From Methanofervidicoccus abyssi (GTDB lineage Archaea; AGJL01; Methanococci; Methanococcales; Methanococcaceae), in contig NZ_BFAX01000001.1 of NCBI RefSeq assembly GCF_004310395.1, forward strand, positions 186,001 through 250,000: a stretch of 64,000 bases of DNA, read 5' to 3'. Positions 47,829-57,187 of this stretch are shown piece after piece. Numbering within the stretch: position 1 is the stretch's first letter; each line of letters opens with the position of its first letter. Under the pieces are notes generated by a model. It did no database searches. It saw only the letters and a list, made by a program, of their open reading frames with translations, and was not told where the DNA came from. A program made the position numbers and the translations under genes.

Positions 47829-48460
47829 AAAATTAAGTTAAAGTTAAAGAAGTTATTATAAAAAATAAAATTTTTACTCTTTTTGTTATTCCTGAACCTT
47901 GGGGAGAAGAGACTCCCTATCTTATCTTAATGTTCAGTAAACATTATGAGATATAGATATAGTTAATAATTTTGTTTTTATTTATTAATTATTTTTTATG
48001 AGGATTCCTCCAATATTTACAGTGATGAACATTGAGGAGATAATATCGATATTTGTTATCATTTTATTATCTATACACATACCTAAACACTTTTTGAACA
48101 AACAGCAACTGTTAAAAAATAATAAAATTATAAACATTATAAACGATATTATAAACTATAAACAGAGAATAACTAAAATTAAAATTATAAAATTAAAAAA
48201 TTATTTTCTGGACTACATAAAATGCTGGAGAAGTATTTAAGATTCCTATTAAATCTTTTCTTAAGAGAGGTTTTTTACATTTTTCTAGGTATTTTTCATT
48301 ATTTTTTGTTATAAGTTTAAAAGTTTAAAAAGGGTATGTTCTAGGCTATATTATTTTTATTTTATCTTCTTTTAATGAGTAAGGTAATTATTAATTTATT
48401 AAACTAATTTATTAAAATGAAAATGTCATGCTTGACAATACTTAATTAAAAGGTGTTGTC
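47829..48460. other. Long gap before the marker-16-like gene
   Basis: About 630 AT-rich bases. It holds a repeat copy at 47888-47912 (ATTCCTGAACCTTGGGG) and, at 48003-48022, ATTCCTCCAATATTTACAG, which loosely resembles the CTTCCTCCAATCTTCAG block of the relics at 34085 and 57365. A weak small ORF at 48028-48240 is listed separately. Confidence 0.4.
48028..48240 (+). CDS. Possible 70-aa single-pass membrane protein, doubtful
   Basis: An ORF from ATG 48028 reads NIEEIISIFVIILLSIHIPK then a lysine/asparagine-rich tail, with one hydrophobic segment near residues 5-20. There is no proper ribosome binding site and the tail composition follows AT content. It could be a real small membrane protein or a chance frame in AT-rich DNA. 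Confidence 0.2.
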   Translation, partial: NIEEIISIFVIILLSIHIPKHFLNKQQLLKNNKIINIINDIINYKQRITKIKIIKLKNYFLDYIKCWRSI

Positions 48461-49654
48461 ATGGATGAATCTAAAACTGAAGACAAGGTAGTGGTAACTG
48501 TAGAAGAACTAAAAAAGATGGTAAGAAACAATGAAGAAGATAAGATAGATGAGATAGATATCGTTACAACTGCCACCTCTGGAATAATGTCAGGTACTAT
48601 GGTGATACTCCATATACCTGTAGCTGAACCTGGAACCTTTAGGAAGGGGGAAAGAATATACTTAAACGGTATAAAAGGATACATAGGTCCCTGTCCAAAT
48701 GAGTACTTAGGTTCTGTAGATGTTGTAGTATACGGTACAAGTTATGTGGAAGATTACGGAGGAGGGTTCCTATTTAAAGATCTAGTTGCAGGTAAGGAGA
48801 TAGACATCCTTTTAGAGAGTGAGGGAAGAAGATACGAGAGGACCATAACCTTGGATGATATCCCCACTGCAAAAATGATAGGGACGAGGATGGCGTTTAA
48901 AAATTACCTAGCCTTTACCAACTTAGGAGAGAAACCTGTAAAGACTATTTTCCACCGAAGAAAGATGAAAAAAGGAGAAGCTTCATTTTCAGGATGTGGA
49001 GAATTAAACCCTCTCCAAAATATGTGCTGTGATGAGAGGAGTCTAATTGGAAAGAAGGTGTTGTTGAACGGTGCTGAAGGCGTAATACTTGGATTTGGAA
49101 CGAGAAGTTCACCAGAGAAGGGGAATATTATGATATCTGCGGATATGCGTAACATGGATCCCTACTACTTAGGTGGTTTTATCACTTCTGGAGGTGTGGA
49201 GGTGTTTAATACTGTTGCAGTGCCTGTGGAGGTTGATGAGAAAAATAAAGAATTCTTAAAAACCTTAGATGAAGATATACCTCTACCTCTTGTGAATGTG
49301 GTAGGGAGGAGTATTATAGATGTGGGCAACTACGCCCAGGTATGGAAGGATGCCGATTTAAGACCCAATATAAATATCTATAGGTGTAGGAACTGTGATG
49401 TATGTATTCCTATGGAGATGTGTCCAACAAAAGCTATAAAGAGGATGTCTCATTTGGGAAACAGACCACTACCAACAGAGGACTGCTTTGGATGTGGTGT
49501 CTGCACAGGTGCCTGTCCTTATGGTATCTACTCAATGAAGTTGAACAGTATCTTAGAAGTACCTATAACCTGTAGGCAGTCAGATAGAGAAAGAGCCATA
49601 AAGTTATGTAGAGAACTTAAAAGGAGGATAGAGAGAGGAGAGTTTAAACTTTAA
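48461..49654 (+). CDS. DUF39/4Fe-4S protein, methanogenesis marker 16-like
   Basis: A 397-aa protein. The first 310 residues match the DUF39 family (TTATSGIMSGTMVILHIPVA; YGTSYVEDYGGGFLFKDLVA; TIFHRRKMKKGEASFSGCGE; PLVNVVGRSIIDVGNYAQVW). Related proteins act in sulfur transfer that turns aspartate semialdehyde into homocysteine in methanogens. The C-terminus adds two ferredoxin motifs (CRNCDVCIPMEMCP and CFGCGVCTGACPYG). It fits methanogenesis marker protein 16; its exact reaction is not known. GGTGTTGTC precedes the ATG. Confidence 0.8.
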   Translation: MDESKTEDKVVVTVEELKKMVRNNEEDKIDEIDIVTTATSGIMSGTMVILHIPVAEPGTFRKGERIYLNGIKGYIGPCPNEYLGSVDVVVYGTSYVEDYGGGFLFKDLVAGKEIDILLESEGRRYERTITLDDIPTAKMIGTRMAFKNYLAFTNLGEKPVKTIFHRRKMKKGEASFSGCGELNPLQNMCCDERSLIGKKVLLNGAEGVILGFGTRSSPEKGNIMISADMRNMDPYYLGGFITSGGVEVFNTVAVPVEVDEKNKEFLKTLDEDIPLPLVNVVGRSIIDVGNYAQVWKDADLRPNINIYRCRNCDVCIPMEMCPTKAIKRMSHLGNRPLPTEDCFGCGVCTGACPYGIYSMKLNSILEVPITCRQSDRERAIKLCRELKRRIERGEFKL

Positions 49655-49723
49655 AATTTTTGCTGATTTACAATCGTACATTTAAATAGTTTTTGTTATT
49701 ACTCTTAAGATTTTTCTTAATGT

Positions 49724-50542
49724 TCAACTAACGAATGTTTCCCAGATTCCTATAAGCATTAGTATGGAATATAGAATATACTTCAATGTTCGGGATTTCA
49801 CCTTGTAGGTGGCTACTGCCCCATATCTGGAAGATATCATAGCTGCAAACCCCACTATTAGCCCAACTACTATGGATACATATCCAATGTTTAGAAGATG
49901 TCTATAGGTAGGACACGGTACAGCCATATAGCCTATAATACCGATCAAAGATGTCAATACCATCATACCACTAGATATACCGATAGCTATTCTTATGGGA
50001 AATTTCAGGAGATATATTAAAATAGGTATGGTGATTATTCCCCCACCTATACCAAATATAGAAGAAACAATTCCTACAGAGATGCCTATAACAAACAATT
50101 TTCTATAATCTATAGTAGAATATGTAGTTTCTATACTCCTTAATATCTTCCTCTTGATGGTATATATACCATAAATAGATATAAGAATTAACAAGATACC
50201 AAATAACCTTTTATGTAAATCTCCACTCAAATACTCCATCGAAATCTTTAAACCAATTAATGAGCCTACAACTCCAAAAATTCCTAAAACTAAGGAACAT
50301 CTCCATAGAATATTTCCCCTAAGATAGTGTTTGTAAGCACTGACTACTGAAGTCAAAAAGACTGTAAATAAACTCGTTCCAACGGCCATCTTTATGGAGA
50401 TGTCAAGAGGTATACCCATACTACGGAATAAACTGTTAAATACTGGTACTAAGATAAATCCTCCTCCAATACCTAATAATCCAGCGATGAACCCAATAAC
50501 TATTCCCAATGCTACTAACGATATTATCAGTATTTCTTCCAT
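49724..50542 (-). CDS. TSUP (TauE/SafE) family permease
   Basis: A 272-aa protein with about eight transmembrane segments and the TSUP repeat: GFIAGLLGIGGGFILVPVFN near the start and GIVSSIFGIGGGIITIPILI in the second half. Members export sulfite, sulfonates or other anions; a role near sulfur metabolism is tempting because of the DUF39 neighbour but not shown. The two genes are convergent with a 70-base gap. Confidence 0.88.
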   Translation of the reverse strand: MEEILIISLVALGIVIGFIAGLLGIGGGFILVPVFNSLFRSMGIPLDISIKMAVGTSLFTVFLTSVVSAYKHYLRGNILWRCSLVLGIFGVVGSLIGLKISMEYLSGDLHKRLFGILLILISIYGIYTIKRKILRSIETTYSTIDYRKLFVIGISVGIVSSIFGIGGGIITIPILIYLLKFPIRIAIGISSGMMVLTSLIGIIGYMAVPCPTYRHLLNIGYVSIVVGLIVGFAAMISSRYGAVATYKVKSRTLKYILYSILMLIGIWETFVS

Positions 50543-51007
50543 TGGTATATCCCAGTTTTTTCATTTTATATTTTTTAGAGATAATAAAGATTAATGGGTT
50601 AATTACAGGGAAAAGATGATTTCTTATTTATTTCAATTTTAGCCACTACCAGTATTTATAGATATAGACTATACTAATCAAAGATTACGGAAATGAAGGA
50701 TCTACTTCTTTTTTATTTTTTACCCTTCTTAATTTTATAAAAATAGTTAAAAAAAGATAAAAATCCTAGTTCCATTAAAAAATGACAATTTAAAAATTTA
50801 ATAAAAATCTTAGGAAAAAAATCACTAATAAAATTGGAATAAAACCTATTGAATGTCTCAAGGTCATGGTAAACACTAAGATAGAGATTAGGAATTTTAT
50901 TTGTAGTACCATTATATTTGTTTTTAAACTATCACTTTTAATAGGAACTAGATTTTTAATAAAAAGAAGAGTTAAATGTTTTATACTATAACTATTCTGG
51001 TGAAAAT
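50543..51007. other. Divergent gap between TSUP and NOG1-like genes
   Basis: About 465 AT-rich bases, no gene. Contains a weak copy of the second motif at 50764-50780 (CCTAGTTCCATTAAAA). Both flanking genes need promoters here; a TATA-like TTTTATACTATAAC lies near 50980. Confidence 0.4.
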
Positions 51008-52039
51008 ATGAGAAAGAGAAAGGAAGACAATCCATTTAAAAAAATTCCCACCATACTCTTCCCAGAGGAACTTATGAACAAGGCCTACAATAGGGCGGAA
51101 AAAGCTGCAGATAAACTTAGAAAGTCTACAATAGGTCTCAGTTTGTATAAGTCAAGAGTTATAGAGGAGCAGAAGGTAAGAACTGCGACTTCTGTTATAG
51201 CAGATTACCTACTGAATATAGTAAAGAAGACCCCTTCCATAGATAATTTAAATCCCTTCTACAGAGAGATATTGGAAATCTTAATAGACAGTGATGAATT
51301 TAAGAAGTCCCTTGGTGCTTTACATTGGGCTTCTCAGTTGGTTAGAAAACTTGGAAACACTTACAGTAGAAAGATAAGGAGAGCAAAGACCCCACAGGAA
51401 GCTTCAAAAATAAGGAGAGAGTTCTTTGGCAGGGTTTCCTCCATACTGAAACAGATATATCCAAATTTAGCCTGTATTGCAGTAGCCAGAGAAAAACTGA
51501 AGAATATCCCAACTGTCAAAGATGTACCAACGGTAGTAATAGCAGGTTATCCCAACGTTGGAAAATCCTCACTTCTAAGGAAGTTGACAGATGCAAAACC
51601 TGAAGTAAATTCCTATCCCTTTACAACTAAAGGGCTCAACGTTGGATATTCCCACTACGGTATTCAATTTATAGATACACCTGGGATACTTGATAGACCT
51701 ATCTACGAAAGAAACGATATAGAACTCCATGCAGTTGTAGCCCTTAACTACCTTGCAGATGGAATAATCTATGTAATAGACCCTACCGAATACTGTGGCT
51801 ACCCTATAGATGAGCAACTTAATCTATTGAACGAGATTATGGAGACATTCAATATACCTATAATAGTTGCTATAAACAAGATAGATGTAGATGAAAGTGA
51901 ATACAGAGAGAACTTAGAGAAGGTAGAGAAGTTTTTAAGGGAGAAAGGTATTAAAAATGTTGTTAAAATATCCACTGAAAAAGATATCAACTTAGATATT
52001 TTAAAGAGAAAAGTTGTTGAAATTGTAAAAGAATCATGA
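51008..52039 (+). CDS. NOG1-type GTPase
   Basis: A 343-aa GTPase of the Obg-related NOG1 family, involved in large-subunit ribosome assembly in eukaryotes. An N-terminal helical domain (about residues 1-160) precedes the G domain with G1 GYPNVGKSSLLRKLTD, G3 DTPGILDRP and G4 NKIDV. The N-terminus FKKIPTILFPEELMNKAYNR is typical of archaeal NOG1. GGTGAAAAT precedes the ATG. Confidence 0.92.
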   Translation: MRKRKEDNPFKKIPTILFPEELMNKAYNRAEKAADKLRKSTIGLSLYKSRVIEEQKVRTATSVIADYLLNIVKKTPSIDNLNPFYREILEILIDSDEFKKSLGALHWASQLVRKLGNTYSRKIRRAKTPQEASKIRREFFGRVSSILKQIYPNLACIAVAREKLKNIPTVKDVPTVVIAGYPNVGKSSLLRKLTDAKPEVNSYPFTTKGLNVGYSHYGIQFIDTPGILDRPIYERNDIELHAVVALNYLADGIIYVIDPTEYCGYPIDEQLNLLNEIMETFNIPIIVAINKIDVDESEYRENLEKVEKFLREKGIKNVVKISTEKDINLDILKRKVVEIVKES

Positions 52040-52057
52040 AATTAAGAAATTAGTAAA

Positions 52058-52120
52058 ATCTTAGTTTCTATTTAAAAATCCACAGATGAAATAGTTATAA
52101 AACCTTAGTTCCCATTAAGT
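52058..52120 (+). repeat. Second pair of the CTTAGTTC-type motif
   Basis: Two imperfect copies, ATCTTAGTTTCTATTTAAA (52058-52076) and ACCTTAGTTCCCATTAAGT (52102-52120), 43-44 bases apart, in the convergent gap between NOG1 and trpD. The spacing is like the 42-base spacing of the pair near 41000. No tandem array beyond two units is seen. Confidence 0.5.
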
Positions 52121-52253
52121 AGTTATAAAAAATTATAACAAAAATCTCAATCATTATTTTTATAATCATTATTTTTAATATTTTTATAAGGATTTAATGA
52201 AACCAGGAGACTTTATTATTAAAGTTATAAATATTACTTTGGCGGATCTAATT

Positions 52254-53243
52254 TTACTTTAATTTCAACTTTTCCGAATATTTCTTTATCTCTTCTAACT
52301 TCTCCAACACCTTCCCACTATCTATCGCATTATTTACCATCTCCACTGCTTCTAGATAATCTGATACCATCCCACAGGTGTAGAGAACTGCAGATGCATT
52401 CAGTACTATAAAGTTTCTATCCTCGTTCCTCTTACCAGATAATACCTTGAGTATCCTTTTTGCACTCTCCTCAGGACTGTGACATGGTACTATCTTCGAT
52501 CTCTCCAATCCAAAATCACTGGGAGATAGAGTATATGTCTCAATTTTATTTCCTACCACTTCACATACCTTTGATGGCCCTCTTGGATCCAACTCGTCGA
52601 GGCCATTTCCATGAACTACAAGGGCTCTCTTAACCCCCAACAACTTTAAAGCTTCCCCAACCTTCTCCACCAGATCTGGGGCGTTAACACCTACCATCTG
52701 ATACTCTGGATTTGCTGGATTTGTTAGAGGTCCTAAGATGTTAAATATAGTTCTTATACCTAACTCCCTCCTAATAGGCATGATCTTCTTTAGGGCTGGG
52801 TGATATTTTGGAGCAAAAAGAAAGACGAAGTTCGTCTTCTCTATCATCTTCTTTGTCTCTTCAGGTGGGACATCTATTTCAACACCTAGAACCTTCAATA
52901 CATCTGCAGAGCCACTTTGTGAGGTAACAGATACATTTCCATGTTTTGCAACCTTTGTGAATGCTGAGAGTATTATAGACACAGCTGTACTTACATTTAC
53001 AGTGGAAGATCTATCTCCTCCAGTACCACAGGTATCTACTATACCTCTACCGAGATTCACCTTAATAGCCCTATCTCTCATAGCTCTTGCAAAACCTGCA
53101 ATTTCCTCAGAAGTAACACCTTTAGTCTGAAGTGCTGTAAGGTAGGCACCTATTCTTACGTCGCTCTCCTCGAGTAGTGTGTTAAATAAGTTGTAAGCTT
53201 CTTCAAAAGATAGATTTTGGCCTTCTACGATTTTACTCAACAT
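52254..53243 (-). CDS. trpD: Anthranilate phosphoribosyltransferase
   Basis: A 329-aa enzyme that links anthranilate to PRPP in tryptophan synthesis. Diagnostic parts are VDTCGTGGDRSSTVNVSTAV, FLFAPKYHPALKKIMPIRRE and RTIFNILGPLTNPANPEYQM. GGAGGTCAGGTT precedes the ATG. About 240 bases separate it from trpC upstream, so the two may not be one transcript. Confidence 0.96.
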   Translation of the reverse strand: MLSKIVEGQNLSFEEAYNLFNTLLEESDVRIGAYLTALQTKGVTSEEIAGFARAMRDRAIKVNLGRGIVDTCGTGGDRSSTVNVSTAVSIILSAFTKVAKHGNVSVTSQSGSADVLKVLGVEIDVPPEETKKMIEKTNFVFLFAPKYHPALKKIMPIRRELGIRTIFNILGPLTNPANPEYQMVGVNAPDLVEKVGEALKLLGVKRALVVHGNGLDELDPRGPSKVCEVVGNKIETYTLSPSDFGLERSKIVPCHSPEESAKRILKVLSGKRNEDRNFIVLNASAVLYTCGMVSDYLEAVEMVNNAIDSGKVLEKLEEIKKYSEKLKLK

Positions 53244-53485
53244 AACCTGACCTCCATAAAAACTTTTAAATAAGATATATTATTTTTAGTAGTTATACCT
53301 CCAATATTATTCTTATTTCTTCAATTTTCTTCAATTAATCGAAATACAATTATACCGAAAACAATGAATATGAAAGATACAAATAAACAAATAAAAAAGT
53401 AAAATAAACTTTTATTACTCTTGGCTTACGATTTTCTTCTTAAGAAGTTTTTATTATTATGATTCTGTAAAATTAACCATTTTAT

Positions 53486-54178
53486 TCAATATAACTTAGC
53501 ATCCACAAAACTTTTGACGAAATTTAAGGTATCTTCAGCTCTCATAAAACTTGTACCTATAAGGGCTGCATCTGTATACTTCAGAGCTACCTTTAGGTCT
53601 TCTAAGGTGGAGATACCACTTTCACTGACAGAAACAACACCCTTTGGTAGATACTTGGATAACTTCTCTGTGAGGGATACGTTACCGTCGTCTCGTTCCA
53701 ACTTGGAAATATCCCTGTTATTTATCCCGATCATAGTAGTGTTAGTCCCCTTAGCTATCTCCATCTCTTCCCTACTATGCACTTCAACTAAGGTATCTAG
53801 CTCATGCTCCAAGGCATAATCAACGAATTCACTAGTTTTCTCCTTTAAGAGCCTTCCTATTAGTAGTATTGCACTTCCTTCCGCTTCTGCAGTTCTCTCT
53901 ATTTCCTCCTTTGATGTAATAAAGTCCTTCCTCAATACAGGGAGATCTGTAGAAGCACATATCTTTTTAAAGACGTTAAAATCCCCCCTAAAGTACCTTT
54001 TATCTGTAATATAAGATATACCTGCAACCCCAGCCTCCTCGTATATCCTAAGAATATCTATCTCATTTCTACCTCTAAGTAGATCGCCATGCTTAGGAGA
54101 AAAAACTTTTATCTCGGCAATAATTGGATTTTTGCCCTCTTTCTTTTTACTCACTATAGATTTTGCCATCCTGTACAT
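53486..54178 (-). CDS. trpC: Indole-3-glycerol phosphate synthase
   Basis: A 230-aa TIM barrel that forms indole-3-glycerol phosphate. Landmarks are IIAEIKVFSPKHGDLLRGRN, ISYITDKRYFRGDF, DLPVLRKDFITSKEEI, MIGINNRDISKLE and SVSESGISTLEDLK. The start ATG at 54178 has GGTGATTTC upstream and lies only 4 bases after the MCP gene, so trpC is the third gene of the ODP-MCP operon, an unusual partner set for a tryptophan gene. Confidence 0.95.
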   Translation of the reverse strand: MYRMAKSIVSKKKEGKNPIIAEIKVFSPKHGDLLRGRNEIDILRIYEEAGVAGISYITDKRYFRGDFNVFKKICASTDLPVLRKDFITSKEEIERTAEAEGSAILLIGRLLKEKTSEFVDYALEHELDTLVEVHSREEMEIAKGTNTTMIGINNRDISKLERDDGNVSLTEKLSKYLPKGVVSVSESGISTLEDLKVALKYTDAALIGTSFMRAEDTLNFVKSFVDAKLY

Positions 54179-54182
54179 GAAA

Positions 54183-54965
54183 TCACCTGAGCTTGACTAC
54201 TTTTTTATCCCCTTCATTTATAGCCAGTTGAACCAGCAGATTCCCTAACTTCCTGTTAAATTTCTCCTGCATCTTATTGAAATTCTCCATTGCTATCGAT
54301 ATACCACTTAAACTTTTGATATCATGAACGAATCTCTCCTGGTCTTTTGTAATCTTATTTAGTCTGTTGTTTATCTCTACGATCTCGTTGATATCCTTTG
54401 CCAGCATTTTTGTTCCTTCTTTTGTCTTATCTATAACATTTAACACATCCTTTAGTACTTCGAGATCTCTCATAACTTCGGAGTTGAATTTTTCAATCTC
54501 CTTCGTCAGCTTCATAGTTTGATTAGCCATCTCTCTAATTTCATTTGCTACAACTGCAAATCCCCTCCCAAATTCGCCAGCCCTTGCGGCTTCAATGGAT
54601 GCGTTTAGGGCTATTAAACTGGTATGTTTTGCAACATCGTTTATTGAACTACTCATCTTGGATATATATTTTAAATTCTCGACGAGACGGTTAAACTCCC
54701 TTGCGAATATCTCCAGCTTCTGAAAGAATGGTAGAAAATCGTCTCTAAATTTTTCTAGATCTTCTATAATCTCAGATAAATTCTCTATATTTTCAACTAT
54801 CATCTCGTTATTTTTTACAAAATGCTCACTAATATCTGTTACTAGGTTGTATATTATCTTGGACGTTTCTTTATTTGCAGATTCTATACGGACTGCATCT
54901 GCAAAAATATCTGAAACTATATGTAAATTGCTGTTATCTTTATCCTTGTCAAGATTTTTCTTCAT
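54183..54965 (-). CDS. Soluble methyl-accepting chemotaxis-type receptor
   Basis: A 260-aa all-helical protein without any transmembrane segment. Residues about 112-150 are the MCP hairpin tip ([38 protein letters not shown]), which contacts CheA and CheW. The first 110 residues are helical with no PAS, HAMP or other recognisable sensor domain, so sensing must come from a partner. That partner is probably the ODP protein encoded 4 bases upstream. CheA/CheW are not in the window. GGTGATTAT precedes the ATG. Confidence 0.85.
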   Translation of the reverse strand: MKKNLDKDKDNSNLHIVSDIFADAVRIESANKETSKIIYNLVTDISEHFVKNNEMIVENIENLSEIIEDLEKFRDDFLPFFQKLEIFAREFNRLVENLKYISKMSSSINDVAKHTSLIALNASIEAARAGEFGRGFAVVANEIREMANQTMKLTKEIEKFNSEVMRDLEVLKDVLNVIDKTKEGTKMLAKDINEIVEINNRLNKITKDQERFVHDIKSLSGISIAMENFNKMQEKFNRKLGNLLVQLAINEGDKKVVKLR

Positions 54966-54969
54966 ATAA

Positions 54970-55740
54970 TCACCTTATTAGATCTGTACCACACTTCAAA
55001 TTACTTAAGAAGTTGAAGAACTTGGTAATATGCTTTCTTGGAATAATCCCCCCATGCTGTGGGACAATTGCTTCTATATCTAAATTTCTAACTCTGTCAA
55101 CCCAATGTCTCAGAGCGTGATTATTTGCCATCAATCTTTCATGTAACGGCTTCATAGCTTCGATATGTTTATCTATGTCTTCGATTATTAGGGACGGTTC
55201 CTCCAACATAGCTATTCCAATATCACCGGTAAATAGGAATTTACTCCGTCTATCGTAGATAGTGAAATGTCCAGGACTATGGAGAAAGTGGGCAGGTATG
55301 AATTCCAAGGTCGTTGTACCAAAGGATATCTGCTCGCCTTTATCTGGTAGTGGATGTGCTACACTGTCAACATCCTCAAATCCAAAATGTGGCAAGAACC
55401 TTATCCACAACCAGCTTGTAACAAGTTTTGCATTTGTTATAGCCCTCCAGAGTGGAATACTACCTGCTACATCTGGATCCTGGTGACACATGTATATATA
55501 CTCTATATTTTTAGGATTTATATATTTAGAGATATTGGATAGGACTTTTGGAAATATCTTATATCCTCCTGGGTCCAGCAAAAATCCTCTCTTTTTATTT
55601 ACTATTAAATAGCTGTTGATATCCACATCCCCACTACCTGACATATTTGTCCCAAGATAAACTACTAGATGGTCATCATCTCTATAGAGAACATGGTCTT
55701 TTCTTGGATCTAATCCATATTTAAGGTTGTACGTTGCCAT
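54970..55740 (-). CDS. Di-iron ODP sensor (metallo-beta-lactamase/flavodiiron fold)
   Basis: A 256-aa protein with the flavodiiron-type metallo-beta-lactamase fold but no flavodoxin domain. Metal ligands visible are H86, D88 and D90 ([11 protein letters not shown]), H154 (HFLHSPGHF), D173 ([10 protein letters not shown]) and H229 (VPQHGGIIP). This matches the ODP family, shown in Treponema to be a di-iron oxygen/iron sensor for chemotaxis. The adjacent MCP gene supports the same role here. GGGGATAAA precedes the ATG. Confidence 0.8.
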   Translation of the reverse strand: MATYNLKYGLDPRKDHVLYRDDDHLVVYLGTNMSGSGDVDINSYLIVNKKRGFLLDPGGYKIFPKVLSNISKYINPKNIEYIYMCHQDPDVAGSIPLWRAITNAKLVTSWLWIRFLPHFGFEDVDSVAHPLPDKGEQISFGTTTLEFIPAHFLHSPGHFTIYDRRSKFLFTGDIGIAMLEEPSLIIEDIDKHIEAMKPLHERLMANNHALRHWVDRVRNLDIEAIVPQHGGIIPRKHITKFFNFLSNLKCGTDLIR

Positions 55741-56134
55741 TTTTATCCCCAGATTATTTTTAATAAAATTAACAATTATTACAGTTTTAAATAATTGGTA
55801 AAAGATACAATAAGGGACAAATTTCTTTTTTTTACCCTTAAATAAGAGACACCTATAGATCTTTTATTTAATTTATTTTATTTTAATCTATTTATCATTC
55901 TTTAATTTATTAATAATATTATAAAAATTATCTTATACTATACTTCAGTCCCTATCAAAATCCTGATAAAAATTGATAATTAATTATATAAAATATTTAA
56001 AAAGATAAATTCAAAAATATCTTCAAAACAGTTAAACACTAAAAAGGGGACTGAAACAGGTAATATCCCTTAAGTATTTCTGGATACTGAGGAAATAGGA
56101 AAGATCTTCCTTAAGAGAACGTATACTATGAACT
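55741..56134. other. Gap upstream of the ODP operon
   Basis: About 390 AT-rich bases, no gene. It contains motif-2 at 55943-55960 (CTTCAGTCCCTATCAAAA) and a dispersed repeat copy at 56077-56100 (TTTCTGGATACTGAGGA). The promoter of the ODP operon should lie just after 55740; no strong site was picked. Confidence 0.4.
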
Positions 56135-57187
56135 TTAACTCCTAATCCTTTTTAAAATCTTTGATATATACTCCTCTATTTTCTTGTTAATGGCATCCCT
56201 TAGAGATTCCAAGAGTTTCATATTCTCTTCGCTGATAACAATCTCTTCATCTACGTAAGGTGTATTCTCAAGTTTCTTATTCCCCTTTAGAACTTCTATA
56301 TCAGAGAAAGTACCCAACAACAACCTACCTGTTGATCTTATTTCCTTTTCCACTGTAATACCTTCCTTTTTTCCGTAGATACTGAAGAGGGGAAACTTGG
56401 TTATGGTATTGGAGCCACTCATTATCAATGGGCCTATGTTACTAAGTTTATCTACCCAAGTACCTGTGATTATCTCTATCTTTGGAAAGTTAAGTCTCAC
56501 AGTGGAAATCCAATTCATGTACTCCAAGGTAGTGATGGAACTTCTGTTTTCAAATATAGTGTTTTTCTGGGGATTTAAGGAGTAGAAGGTTATCCTGTCT
56601 AGGTCCAACTCCTCTATTAAGTCTAGTAGTTTATCAATATCCTTCTCCTTCTCTCCTAAACCAAGTATGATAGTTATACCTGTCTTTAAGCCGTACTCTT
56701 TAGCCTTCAATAGCATGTCCTTTGTTTTATCCAGAGGTTTCTGGGGACAGAGATATCTATGGAGATCCTCATTTACAGTCTCCACTGCTCCAACAATACC
56801 CTCTACCAGATCTAAGTTCAACTTCTCGAAATCTATAATGCCCACATTTAAATACTGTTTAGACTTTTGGAGGTATGCAACTAACTCCAATATCCTGTTT
56901 AACTCCTTAGGTGTATATCCATAACCTCCAGAGATGAACTCCAACTTCCAGCCTATCCTCTTCATAAGTATTGCCTCTGCAAGTATGCCCTCCAATCTTC
57001 TCCTGGCAGATTTAGGATCCTTTATTTTATTTTTCTGGGTGGACATGTAGCAGAACTTACAGGGATCCTTGAGATTACAGTACCACCCTAAGAAGAGTGC
57101 CCTTTTTAAATCGACGAAATTTCCATGGTACTTAGTAGTTAGTTTATAAGCTTTGATAGAGTTCTCCATAACTTCTAAAGGGTCCAT
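56135..57187 (-). CDS. hmdB: Radical SAM protein HmdB
   Basis: A 350-aa radical SAM enzyme related to biotin synthase and HydE. The cluster motif is CX5CX2C (CNLKDPCKFC, residues 37-46), the spacing reported for HmdB, which helps build the FeGP cofactor of the iron-only hydrogenase Hmd. Other pieces are ISGGYGYTPKELNRILELVA and GLGEKEKDIDKLLDLIEELD. No other hmd or hcg gene is in the window. The ATG at 57187 (MDPLEVMENS) follows GGAGATTCTT. Confidence 0.85.
   Translation of the reverse strand: MDPLEVMENSIKAYKLTTKYHGNFVDLKRALFLGWYCNLKDPCKFCYMSTQKNKIKDPKSARRRLEGILAEAILMKRIGWKLEFISGGYGYTPKELNRILELVAYLQKSKQYLNVGIIDFEKLNLDLVEGIVGAVETVNEDLHRYLCPQKPLDKTKDMLLKAKEYGLKTGITIILGLGEKEKDIDKLLDLIEELDLDRITFYSLNPQKNTIFENRSSITTLEYMNWISTVRLNFPKIEIITGTWVDKLSNIGPLIMSGSNTITKFPLFSIYGKKEGITVEKEIRSTGRLLLGTFSDIEVLKGNKKLENTPYVDEEIVISEENMKLLESLRDAINKKIEEYISKILKRIRS

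Noticed and set aside
40982-52120. CRISPR array from the paired CTTAGTTC motif
   Set aside because: Only two units per site, unit spacing of about 42-44 bases, imperfect copies and no cas gene in the window.
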